The notes below the pieces were generated by a model. That model saw only the letters and a list, made by a program, of their open reading frames with translations. It made no database searches and had not been told where the DNA came from. A program made the translations under genes and the position numbers. Below are positions 50,679-59,685 of a stretch of DNA of 64,000 bases, in pieces. How positions within the stretch are numbered: the first letter of the stretch is position 1; every line of letters begins with the position of its first letter. The stretch covers positions 1,922,001 to 1,986,000 of the forward strand of contig NHNY01000001.1 of the NCBI GenBank assembly GCA_002786065.1, given 5' to 3'. This DNA is from Microcyclospora pomicola (Eukaryota > Ascomycota > Dothideomycetes > Capnodiales).

Positions 50679-53600
50679 CTACAGCACTTCTTCGGTCTGC
50701 CCTTTCGTGAGCGGCTGTGCCGTAGTTTCTCCCCAGTTCTCCCCTTCGGAGGACTCAGTCGAGGGGGAGCCATGCGTCGATTCTTCCAGGTCCTCCGCCC
50801 ACTCCTCATCCTGCGCGAGCGGCGCTACTTGATTGTTCCCGCTGTGTTCCTCCTCGTACTGCGCAACGATCGAACCCGGCGGCCCGCCCTTGTTCAAGTC
50901 TTGAAGCATCGACTGCAGACCCTGAATCAGATCTTGACCCGGCTGCGGCCTTTCGAGATGCGGGGCGGCGAATGTTTCACGCATTCCAGGCGTGGGAGAA
51001 CCGTTGTTGCCGACTTCTGCTGCCTCGACCGTAGACTCTGTAGACGTTCCGCTCGTGCCCAACGTTTTCCCAATGCCCACATAAGTATTGCGACGATGAT
51101 TGCGTTCAATGGCGGGAATAGGGGTCTGCGTCCATGCATACACCGTCTGCAAGATCTTGTCCGCGTTGTTTTGGAAGTGGATTTTGACGACAGGCTCCCA
51201 GAAGCTCTTACAAGAGACATGAAACTCTCTGTGTCTGATTGTTGATAGGACGGGTGGCGGTGGTGGTGGCGCATGCGCTGCTTGCTCCTGTGTTCCGTCC
51301 TGCTTTGACAGCTCAGCCTTGATTTCCGCCAATTTTGCCGTGCATTCCCCTAGTCCTGCCAGGTCGACATTCGAGAGACCTGCAGCCTGAGCGGAAGGCT
51401 GCGTGGGATCCTTTGACGCGACTTTTGGAGATGTTTCGTACGGGAAGTTCTCCGCCAACTGAGCCACCGTTGCATCATGTTTCGTCAGCAGGTTTTTGAA
51501 CACATCAAGTGCTCCTGATGCCGATGTTGGCGCTGCGATCGGCTGCAGATTTGAAGATTTGATATCGCTCGTCTCGAAATCATAGCTTGCAGGCTCCGTC
51601 GGCTTGTATGGTCCAGGTGAAAGAGACGGGTTGGCTTGCGACGTGTGGGCTGCTGTAACGCTCTTCGCGTACTCAGGCATCAAGAACTTCAGTACAGCTT
51701 CTGTCTGGGACCCAACTGACGGATCCGGTAGTGGATCTGGCTTGTCGCTTGGGGCCCCTCCGAAGTTGTAATCGTTCAAGTATTTCATGCCTGTAAACCC
51801 AGCCTCTGGTTCAGACTCGATTGACGGCATAGATTCCTGTGGTGCAACTCCATGAGAAGATGAAAGATGCTTCGTCAGTCTGCTCTTAACACCTAACCAC
51901 TCCAGCATGGCGTAACGCACGGTGAGCGCCTGGATGGAACGGTTGTATCTCTTACTCAACGGATCCGAGGACATGTTTTCTCTGCCAGGCTCGTTGCACC
52001 ATGGATCTTTACAGAATATCATAGCTTGGATACTGATGAAGATCTGCAACAGTGTACTTTGATTGGCGTCCCAGCCGGGGCCTTGCCAGGTACCCAGCAA
52101 CGAGAGACATACGAATCCATTCTGATAAAGGTTGGGGTTGAAGTGGGCAACGCCGCCACCAGTGGTTCTGAAATGCACCCGCGGCGGCGCCGTTGGATAC
52201 GTCTTGCTGGCAAAGAGGTCGAACTCAAATAGACCGTGTTCATAGGGAGACTCGCCTGGTCCAACTATCAGGATCTTCATCAGATCCGGCCGGGACTCAC
52301 CATACCGGACGAAGATGCCTGGTGGCAAGCTTGTGTGAAGGATCTCGAGGTCTCTAGTAAGCGCCTTCATGCGCGCGGGTCTCAAGATCGTAAGGTCGCG
52401 CGCTTCGGATCCGTATGCATTGTTAGTAAACATCAATTCGTCATCGACTTCCATGACCGCCAGGTCCTTCTGCCATGCGAGACCATCGATTTGTATATCC
52501 TGCCCGCTTGATTTCTCCTTGTCCTTGATCTGGTCAGGTGCGCATGCCTTCACGATCTCTGCCATCTCAATGATCTTATCACTCAACTCAAACTTCTCTC
52601 GAATGCTTTGGTCGGCAGCCATCTTTTTCTTCCTTTCGACCCACTCATGAAAGAAGTCGGCGGATCTGCGAAAAGCGGTCACCCAGGCCGATGCTGGGCG
52701 GTAAGTGTTTTCAGGACCGTTCTGTAGTACAGATGGCTGACCGGTACTGATTTTTAGGAGACGTTGACTGATCGATGTTGAGGTCTGGTTCTCGTGTAGG
52801 GTGCGGAGGGCGATGTAGGGATGAGCAGCGAGGGCACGTAGGAAGCGGAACAAAGCCAGATAGAGCAGCTTCTTCTCTACCAACTCGTCGAGTGAGCCCG
52901 GACCTAGCAGCACGCACGTCTTATCCATGATGTTACTCTTGAGAAGCATAGATCCAACGGTCTCTATACACGTTTTCTCTTGAGTTGCGAGTAACAACAA
53001 ATCCGCCAACGTGTTGAAGATGGTAACAAAAGCTGCGTCGTCATCGATCGGATCTGTGCTGGCTGCACGTTTGGGTGACTTCATATGGTCTAATGAGCTG
53101 TCAAGAGTATGGCCTTGGCCTGTAAAAGCGCTTGGTGGTTGGGCGACACCGTCTTGATGCTGAGAGTCCTCCGCGGCAGCGTGACCATACCCGATCCCGG
53201 TGTTCGTGGCCATACGCTTCGATTGTTGTTTCGTAGATGAAGGCGTGATGGCTCCAGTCATACTGTCAGAACCACAAAGCAGGAGCCAGATCTGAGCTAC
53301 TGCTTCTGGTACGCAGTGAGGTCGGATATTCACTCCACCTGCTGACTCGATGTATTGGTTGTCGGGCCTTGGCTTGGTGGATGTCGGCTCTCCGCAAGCG
53401 TAACACGACAAGTAGGGACATTGCAGGCAACGTAAGTTAAGGCCCACATTGTCCGCCACTTTCGCCTTCGACCGAGCTTTGATACTAGCCTTGGAGCTTT
53501 GCTCCAACGAGGATTGTGCCATGATTCGCTGGAAGCGCTCCAATACCCTTTCGCCAATGCCAAGCTTGCTATGACCGCAATTCTTATGAAGTCCATTCAA

Positions 53601-53897
53601 CAAGGGCAGTGTGAAGTGGCGAATGAGGGCAGCTTCGGGCGAGTCGTCAAGCTCCAGATCTGCTGGTGTACAGCCATCAGGCTGAGTGTTTCGTGCAGCT
53701 CCTTGAGCACTGGATTCGAGTGTGAGGCCATTATGCATCGAGGTTTGCTGCGCTGGTTGTAGCGACGGGAGCTCCTCGTCAGTGTCGTCCATGGTCAGGT
53801 CGATAATAACCTTGGAGGAGGGGGAGGTGGCAAAGGTAGAAGGATCAGGTAGGTCGAAGAGCTTGAGACGTTTGCGGCGAAGGTCCGAGAGGTCCAT
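50679..53897 (-). CDS. large ubiquitin-conjugating (UBC) enzyme, UBE2O/BIRC6-type, with a SIM
   Basis: A 1072-residue, single-exon protein. The N-terminus carries VIIDLTMDDTDEE (30-42), a strong SUMO-interacting motif. A Cys-rich patch follows (LRCLQCPYLSCYACGE). A large E2 (UBC) domain covers about residues 510-650: RPARMKALTRDLEILHTSLP, VGPGESPYEHGLFEFDLF, YPTAPPRVHF, and NGFVCLSLLGTWQGPGW with the catalytic Cys at about 597. This arrangement, with a UBC domain inside a giant protein, matches the UBE2O/BIRC6 group that acts as E2 and E3 in one chain. The C-terminal part is disordered apart from SFWEPVVKIHFQNNADKIL near its end. SUMO-targeted ubiquitylation is a plausible inferred role. Confidence 0.88.
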   Translation of the reverse strand: MDLSDLRRKRLKLFDLPDPSTFATSPSSKVIIDLTMDDTDEELPSLQPAQQTSMHNGLTLESSAQGAARNTQPDGCTPADLELDDSPEAALIRHFTLPLLNGLHKNCGHSKLGIGERVLERFQRIMAQSSLEQSSKASIKARSKAKVADNVGLNLRCLQCPYLSCYACGEPTSTKPRPDNQYIESAGGVNIRPHCVPEAVAQIWLLLCGSDSMTGAITPSSTKQQSKRMATNTGIGYGHAAAEDSQHQDGVAQPPSAFTGQGHTLDSSLDHMKSPKRAASTDPIDDDAAFVTIFNTLADLLLLATQEKTCIETVGSMLLKSNIMDKTCVLLGPGSLDELVEKKLLYLALFRFLRALAAHPYIALRTLHENQTSTSISQRLLKISTGQPSVLQNGPENTYRPASAWVTAFRRSADFFHEWVERKKKMAADQSIREKFELSDKIIEMAEIVKACAPDQIKDKEKSSGQDIQIDGLAWQKDLAVMEVDDELMFTNNAYGSEARDLTILRPARMKALTRDLEILHTSLPPGIFVRYGESRPDLMKILIVGPGESPYEHGLFEFDLFASKTYPTAPPRVHFRTTGGGVAHFNPNLYQNGFVCLSLLGTWQGPGWDANQSTLLQIFISIQAMIFCKDPWCNEPGRENMSSDPLSKRYNRSIQALTVRYAMLEWLGVKSRLTKHLSSSHGVAPQESMPSIESEPEAGFTGMKYLNDYNFGGAPSDKPDPLPDPSVGSQTEAVLKFLMPEYAKSVTAAHTSQANPSLSPGPYKPTEPASYDFETSDIKSSNLQPIAAPTSASGALDVFKNLLTKHDATVAQLAENFPYETSPKVASKDPTQPSAQAAGLSNVDLAGLGECTAKLAEIKAELSKQDGTQEQAAHAPPPPPPVLSTIRHREFHVSCKSFWEPVVKIHFQNNADKILQTVYAWTQTPIPAIERNHRRNTYVGIGKTLGTSGTSTESTVEAAEVGNNGSPTPGMRETFAAPHLERPQPGQDLIQGLQSMLQDLNKGGPPGSIVAQYEEEHSGNNQVAPLAQDEEWAEDLEESTHGSPSTESSEGENWGETTAQPLTKGQTEEVL

Positions 53898-55080
53898 GCC
53901 CGGAGTGTTACAGTTGGCTTGTGAAAGTGGAATGAAAGACGCACGAGGTGGTGATGTGTTCCCTTGGAGATCGCTTGGTTCTGCTCAAGGCATCTGCTGT
54001 GCGTTGTCGGACAGCAAGCGGTTATGTGCAGATGTGAGCTTTGATGCAATTGGCGGAAGCCTGATATCTGCGTTTGCTGTCTGGTTCCCCCGGCTGACAC
54101 GTCGTTTGATTCGCGTTGAGGCGACAGCTGTCTAGTCGAGGCTTGTTCGTGCTTCCGAATGATCGTATTGTAGGAGGCCGCCTGGATGAGGTTCTGGATC
54201 AGCAGCAGATAACGAGTAGCTGGGAGCGTGGCAATTCACGATGGGAGCGCAAACGATATTGCCTCCTTGCTTTCTTCAGTCGTACTCGCACATGCAGTAT
54301 CGTATAGCTGGAAGTGATTCTTCTCGTGTGGCGGCGGACAAATGCTGTTCGCGCGGTTCCACGATGAAGTGTACGCGAGGTCAAGTCAAACGATGTCGAT
54401 GGAAGGATGCGGAAAAAGGAAAAACGACGAGATCACCTTGTGGAAGAGAAATGAATGGTGACAGGCGGCAGGCTGCTCCGTACTTGAATCTTCACCAGTC
54501 ACCGACCCGACGAGGCTGTGCGTTGTGAGGTGTTTGTGTGAGGTTGCTGTTGCTGCATCGTGCATGAGGCTCTCAGGCAGCAACCACCTGCCACCCTCCA
54601 CCTAACCAATCATCAATGCCTCCTTTACCTCACCCGCTCCCCATTCCTGCCACTACCACGTGCAATCGCGCTCTCCGTCGTACCTGAATTCAGGTAGGCA
54701 CAATAAGGAGGTATCGTTGAAATCGTTATTGGAACGAGATCCAAACCGCAATACAGTACAACGCATATCAGCTACAGGGTATCATAAGCACCTCGCTTGT
54801 GGCGCTTTCCACATAAGAAACTGAAAGAGCATAACGAAGTGACTTCGTAGAGCTCACCTCTTGCCTCTATACCTATCCGCGAACCTCGATACCAGGCCAT
54901 TACCTCCCCAACCGCGTGGATGTTGCGAAATCATCATCATCGAATAATCTCCGGAGCATCCTGAGGTGCACCCATGTTTTCCTCGAAACGCCCCCAACTG
55001 TCCCATGTGAACGACAAGTAAGACATCGATAAAAGAAGTCCACTCTCCAAAAGTCCGTCGAATTCGCTTCTGAATGTTTT
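53898..55080. other. 1.2-kb intergenic region
   Basis: The promoter of the UBC gene and the 3' flank of the next leftward gene. No coding frame is supported and no repeat was noted. Confidence 0.45.
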
Positions 55081-58000
55081 TCACATGATTGTGCATTTCC
55101 CGTTGTCTCGCGTTAGCCAGGTGGCGACGCTCTTCGTTTCCATGCGGCTGCCACCATCACTGTTCTCCCAGCCACGCCCGCCATGGCGCTGTTGCTGTGG
55201 GTAGCCACCCGGTATTTCGAATGGTCTCTTCTTCCGTCTGGTGCTCTTGAACATGCCCATCCGTCTCGACTTCTCCTCCGGTAATGAGGACTCGGTCGTT
55301 GTTACACCATTGAGCGAGTTGCTCTTTTGCGTGTAAGGATTCGGAAAGGAGCCAGGCGCGCTCGATGGTGCTGGTGGATGCCAAGCAGTGACGGGATGTC
55401 CGATGGCGCCGGGTTGGCTAGGCGGATTGCGGAAAGGTACATGGTCTGGTGCTCTAGTCGTTGGGAACAGCGACGCGGCAGCCGAAGGACCGCGAGCCAT
55501 GCCATTCATATTGTTGGTAGTGGCATGTGCAGCCGCAGCGTCACGAAATGCTTGCATGTGAGGCGGCATTCGTCGGCCACCAGCGGGAAAAGTGTGACTG
55601 CTGGAATCTGTATTTCCTCTTGGTGTATAGCTGGATGCTGAACTTGATGCCCGTTGGACGTTACCGACATGGCCGGGCGGATGAATCAGTGATGTGGAAT
55701 ACCGGAATGGTTGCTGCTGTCCGATTGGCGAGAACATACGTGACGAGCCACCAAAGTTGTTCACAGACTGAATGTCACTGACCGAGGAGTTGGCGTTCCA
55801 AGCCTCGTTCTCGCGCACCACCAAAGCATTGAGAAAGTTGTCCGAGCGTGGGGATGCAAGGGCCCGATGGACGGAGCTAGGCACGACAGGGCTGACGTTC
55901 TCCCAGTCGCCAATCAGACTCGGTGCCTGGCTCCCATTCGTACTTGAAACGGCATTGCTGTATGCGCGCCTCAAGCCTCGCGGCATAGGTGCAAGAGGAT
56001 CGAATGTACCGCTCTGACCAGTTTCACTTGTAGATGTGCGCTGTGGACTTGGCGACCTGACTTGCCTCGGACTAGACGGCGGACTCGATTGTCCACTAGC
56101 AGGTGCAATTCGAGATGACTGCTGTCCTCGTACTGTTGTGTTATGATTTCTTTCTTGCGCCGGGTTGTCCTCCACAGCGATTACCCCGGAACGAGAATGC
56201 TCACCTCTTGCCGATGATCGACCGCCTGAAGGGGAGGCAGGTTCGGCTGCTCTCGCATTTGACGGGTTAGCATCTATGGCCCTACCCGGCTTTGTAAATG
56301 AAGGGGCACCCGAAGGTTTATCCAGACCTGCCATTGCGCGGAAGCGACTCGGTAAAGGCGCATTCGGCTCCTCGGTATATTCTGGCAGAGTCAAGAATGG
56401 TCCGCTGGACTCTGAACTTACGTGTTGCTGGTTGCGTTCTTCCAAGGACTGGAAGCGGTGGCGTTGTACATTCGAGGCTGCTCGTTGAAGGCTGTCATGA
56501 CTTCGTGGCGCGTTCTGGGCGTAGGGCTCATCGATCACTTGGTCGGGGCTTTCGCTTGTTTCTAGCAGATTTGGTAACGAGCGGCCTGCCTCAGACTGCA
56601 TGGAAGTGATACTCAGCATGCTCTGTCGAGACACAAGACTCTGCTGTGGTCCTGGACTTGGGCTCTGCAGGTTTCGATCTTTGCTGAACGTCGATGCCGT
56701 TCGTCCAAGGGTGATGGGCCGCTGGCTTAAGGCTGCATTCTTCCTCTGATTCACGGTGCGACTCCTTACTAATGCCACCTCGTCCGCCACATCATACTCT
56801 GCTTCTGCGAGCAGCTGTGGCGGGCTCTTGCCCAAGAGTAGGTTGTAAGTCTGCCCCGGTTGTCCAGCAAATTGTGGGTCGAAGTCAAACAGGATGATTC
56901 TACCTCCCTCGATATCTTCCACCGTCTCTTCTGATCCAAGCCCGGGCTCGGTCACGCCACCGGGACTGGTTACGACGAGACGCCCTCGGACGTGTGTGTG
57001 CTTGTTGTATGGCGTAGGCCGAATGTTTGAGCTGTGGACCCATCGTGCGTCACTGAATGGACAGCCGTATCCCTCGTCGAGCTCATGATCGATCGAATGC
57101 GCCTCTGCCATGGTCCCGTCTTCAACGTCTTGCGGGACGACATACAGGCGAACGGTCCGGTCATTGACTATCATGGCGATAGTATCACCATGTTCGTCAA
57201 CACTGGGACAGCTGTGTATAGCCGCACCGAGACCTCCGCATGTCGAAAGCGGCGGTGAGATAACAACCGGGAAGTCGACGTTGCCATATTGCATGTCGGC
57301 AACATTCAATAGTCCGAACGTATCTGCGAGGCCATTCCAAGCGAAGAGCCGATCGTTGACCGTCCTCTGATTCTCCCGCATGAATGTCGCGTGACTGCTA
57401 TTTCGAACGTTGTCCGGATGTAGAAGTTCTGTGCACCAAGCTTCCTTCAATTCTTCGTGCGTGGCCATTCCATCCGGCGATGCTGGAAAGATCGGTACAG
57501 AAACAATCATAGTCGAACTAATGTTGATCCTGGTCGTAGTTCCCAATAGTGTAGATCCGTCGTCGGAGAATGCCATCTTGTCCATACGTTGACATCGTAC
57601 CGCTCGTCGATCCGTCGGTAGTGCACTGCTATCCAAGCTGAAGATCTCAACGCCGCCTTCGTACGCCACTGCAAGCAAGCCACCAGTCGGTGCAAGAGCG
57701 ATACAATTCGTGGGGAAGTCCAGCTTGATGGTTCTCGCGCGGTCTACCCGTTGGTGCCCGATATCGTAAATGTTGATCGTGTGCTGATCTGCTAGAACCG
57801 CCAAGATGTCGCCATCATCAACGAGCTCTACTGCCAATGGCCTGCGTCTTAAAGTGTAATCCTGGCTGATTCCGACGGGTAAAGCAGAAGTCTGTAGGAC
57901 GTATAATCTTGCACTGTTGTAAGCCGCTATTCGCCTTGCACTCGGCGACATACTGAATCCAAACGCCTCTCCTCGCGGAAATCCTGCCGATGCGGTAACT

Positions 58001-59016
58001 GTATTGGAGACGAGCTTGATGATGTTGATCCGTGGTCGATTCGGCTCATCGCCTTGTAACGATTGCCAGCTATATCGCACACGATCGTTCGGTTGTGAGA
58101 TTTCCATCGTGTGGTGTTTTTGAGAGCCGCGCCTCACCAGAGGGTCCTGGTTGTCGCTATGTTTGCTATTGCGGCGACCGTTCGATGGTAACGCTGCGCC
58201 ATTGGTCAACGCTGTGATGCTTGATCGTGCGGAGGATGGACTCCTCGTGAATCGTCGGTCTGAAGTGTTGTGAGTCGCGTTCGGCCAGGTCATAGGTGTT
58301 GCAGTATCCCTAGTCTCTTCTGCTTCTCGATACGACTGATCTTCTTCTTCTTCTTCGTCCTCCTCGCCATCCATTTCCTCCACATCTTCGAGTCGACGTC
58401 CAGCCAGAGGGACCGTAAGTGAGGTGTCGCGAATAGGAGCTGCTGCTGGCAGGACTGGAGAAGGTGGGGCCACATCTTCCATGGGCGAGGTATCTCGAGA
58501 GTCTATGTGTGTGTCTTCTCTTACTGGCGAAACGTCCAGCGCTGGTGACCCTGCAACGTGAAGTACTGTGCGCTGGATACGTCCTCGACTGTCTTCCATG
58601 TGCGTCCTTTGCGACATGGATCTTGCGCTTGCCTTCTGCAGGTCCTCGTTCCAATGATCCTCGTGCTCGCTACCAATCTCATCCGTGTCCAGTGTGTATT
58701 CATCTCGAAGCTGTCCGTGTTGAAGCTCATCATCTTCCTGTGCGCGCTCTGTCGCGATTACGCCCCCAGCTCGTGTCTCTGCAAGTTGTTCTCCGAGACT
58801 CGGGCTTGAGACCACGAGCGGCCAGTCAGGCCTCTCATATAGCGCCGGTCCTCCCATATCGTCCGGGCCCTCACTCATACTGCGCACACTGCTGCCGCTG
58901 TCGTCGTCGACGATGATGCGCTCACGGGTGGTCTTCCATGGCGAGGACCGATCTCGCCCTCGAGCATAACCTTGGAGAAGAGAATGCTCGCTATCGACAA
59001 ACGTCAGGGCAGGCAT
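55081..59016 (-). CDS. large WD40-like protein with C-terminal CaaX box (DUF7165-like)
   Basis: A 1311-residue, single-exon protein. The first ~330 residues are disordered and acidic (EEMDGEEDEEEEEDQSYREA), then a beta-propeller-like region at about 335-760: RPRINIIKLVSNTVTASAGF, GEAFGFSMSPSARRIAAYNS, ILAVLADQHTINIYDIGHQR, NCIALAPTGGLLAVAYEGGV, KMAFSDDGSTLLGTTTRINI, GDTIAMIVNDRTVRLYVVPQ and GGRIILFDFDPQFAGQPGQT. This WD40-like layout is known in a fungal DUF7165-type family, from memory. A ~500-residue Ser/Pro-rich tail ends in KCTIM. Cys-Thr-Ile-Met is a perfect CaaX box, so the protein is probably farnesylated and tethered to a membrane. Upstream basic KSTRRKKR would help membrane binding. 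Confidence 0.83.
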   Translation of the reverse strand: MPALTFVDSEHSLLQGYARGRDRSSPWKTTRERIIVDDDSGSSVRSMSEGPDDMGGPALYERPDWPLVVSSPSLGEQLAETRAGGVIATERAQEDDELQHGQLRDEYTLDTDEIGSEHEDHWNEDLQKASARSMSQRTHMEDSRGRIQRTVLHVAGSPALDVSPVREDTHIDSRDTSPMEDVAPPSPVLPAAAPIRDTSLTVPLAGRRLEDVEEMDGEEDEEEEEDQSYREAEETRDTATPMTWPNATHNTSDRRFTRSPSSARSSITALTNGAALPSNGRRNSKHSDNQDPLVRRGSQKHHTMEISQPNDRVRYSWQSLQGDEPNRPRINIIKLVSNTVTASAGFPRGEAFGFSMSPSARRIAAYNSARLYVLQTSALPVGISQDYTLRRRPLAVELVDDGDILAVLADQHTINIYDIGHQRVDRARTIKLDFPTNCIALAPTGGLLAVAYEGGVEIFSLDSSALPTDRRAVRCQRMDKMAFSDDGSTLLGTTTRINISSTMIVSVPIFPASPDGMATHEELKEAWCTELLHPDNVRNSSHATFMRENQRTVNDRLFAWNGLADTFGLLNVADMQYGNVDFPVVISPPLSTCGGLGAAIHSCPSVDEHGDTIAMIVNDRTVRLYVVPQDVEDGTMAEAHSIDHELDEGYGCPFSDARWVHSSNIRPTPYNKHTHVRGRLVVTSPGGVTEPGLGSEETVEDIEGGRIILFDFDPQFAGQPGQTYNLLLGKSPPQLLAEAEYDVADEVALVRSRTVNQRKNAALSQRPITLGRTASTFSKDRNLQSPSPGPQQSLVSRQSMLSITSMQSEAGRSLPNLLETSESPDQVIDEPYAQNAPRSHDSLQRAASNVQRHRFQSLEERNQQHVSSESSGPFLTLPEYTEEPNAPLPSRFRAMAGLDKPSGAPSFTKPGRAIDANPSNARAAEPASPSGGRSSARGEHSRSGVIAVEDNPAQERNHNTTVRGQQSSRIAPASGQSSPPSSPRQVRSPSPQRTSTSETGQSGTFDPLAPMPRGLRRAYSNAVSSTNGSQAPSLIGDWENVSPVVPSSVHRALASPRSDNFLNALVVRENEAWNANSSVSDIQSVNNFGGSSRMFSPIGQQQPFRYSTSLIHPPGHVGNVQRASSSASSYTPRGNTDSSSHTFPAGGRRMPPHMQAFRDAAAAHATTNNMNGMARGPSAAASLFPTTRAPDHVPFRNPPSQPGAIGHPVTAWHPPAPSSAPGSFPNPYTQKSNSLNGVTTTESSLPEEKSRRMGMFKSTRRKKRPFEIPGGYPQQQRHGGRGWENSDGGSRMETKSVATWLTRDNGKCTIM

Positions 59017-59685
59017 GGCCGCTGGACATTGCTTAAAGGGACGGATAGAGTGTGCAGGGATGTTGCAGGGATGTTACATGCAGGGTACCCGTTCATGCAT
59101 GGAGGCTTGATAAGTACAGGCCCATTTAGAGCCCGACCAGGCCGACGTTGGCTTCGCTCCATTGATTGTCTAGCCACTAGTTCCTCAGGATGTGGCCAAT
59201 AGCGGTCCGACTAGCGGCAGCTGTCTGTAAAGTTCACATGCGCTCACACGCGGGTCTCCATTTTTAGACAACTCAAATTCCCGAAATGCTTGTTCATTTC
59301 ATCAAGCATCAGCAGTTCATTGTGAAAGCGCGTTGCGAAGGGCTTAGTAAGATGTACGATCCGTGTGAGTAAAAATGGCTTAAAGGTTGATAAAAGGAAG
59401 ACAAGAAAAAGATGCGCCGCCGAGATCATCTGGCGATTGTGAACTACTCATCATGCTTTGGTAGTCGCTTGCGCAACGGTGCGTGCGTACCATAATGAAA
59501 AACGCCCAATCTAGCAATGGCATAAGCACGAATGCGTGGCCTGATTACAGCGCCAAATCAGTTGCGCCTCTACTATTTGATCGCTCATAGATGCACCTCA
59601 CCTCTCAAGATCACTCCTCTGCGGAGTGACACTCATTGCGCTGAAGATCCAATTCAAAGTGCCAAGCGATGCTCCTTGCATTCTC
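59017..59685. other. intergenic between two leftward genes
   Basis: 669 bp; promoter of the CaaX protein and 3' flank of the transcription factor. No gene or repeat seen. Confidence 0.45.
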
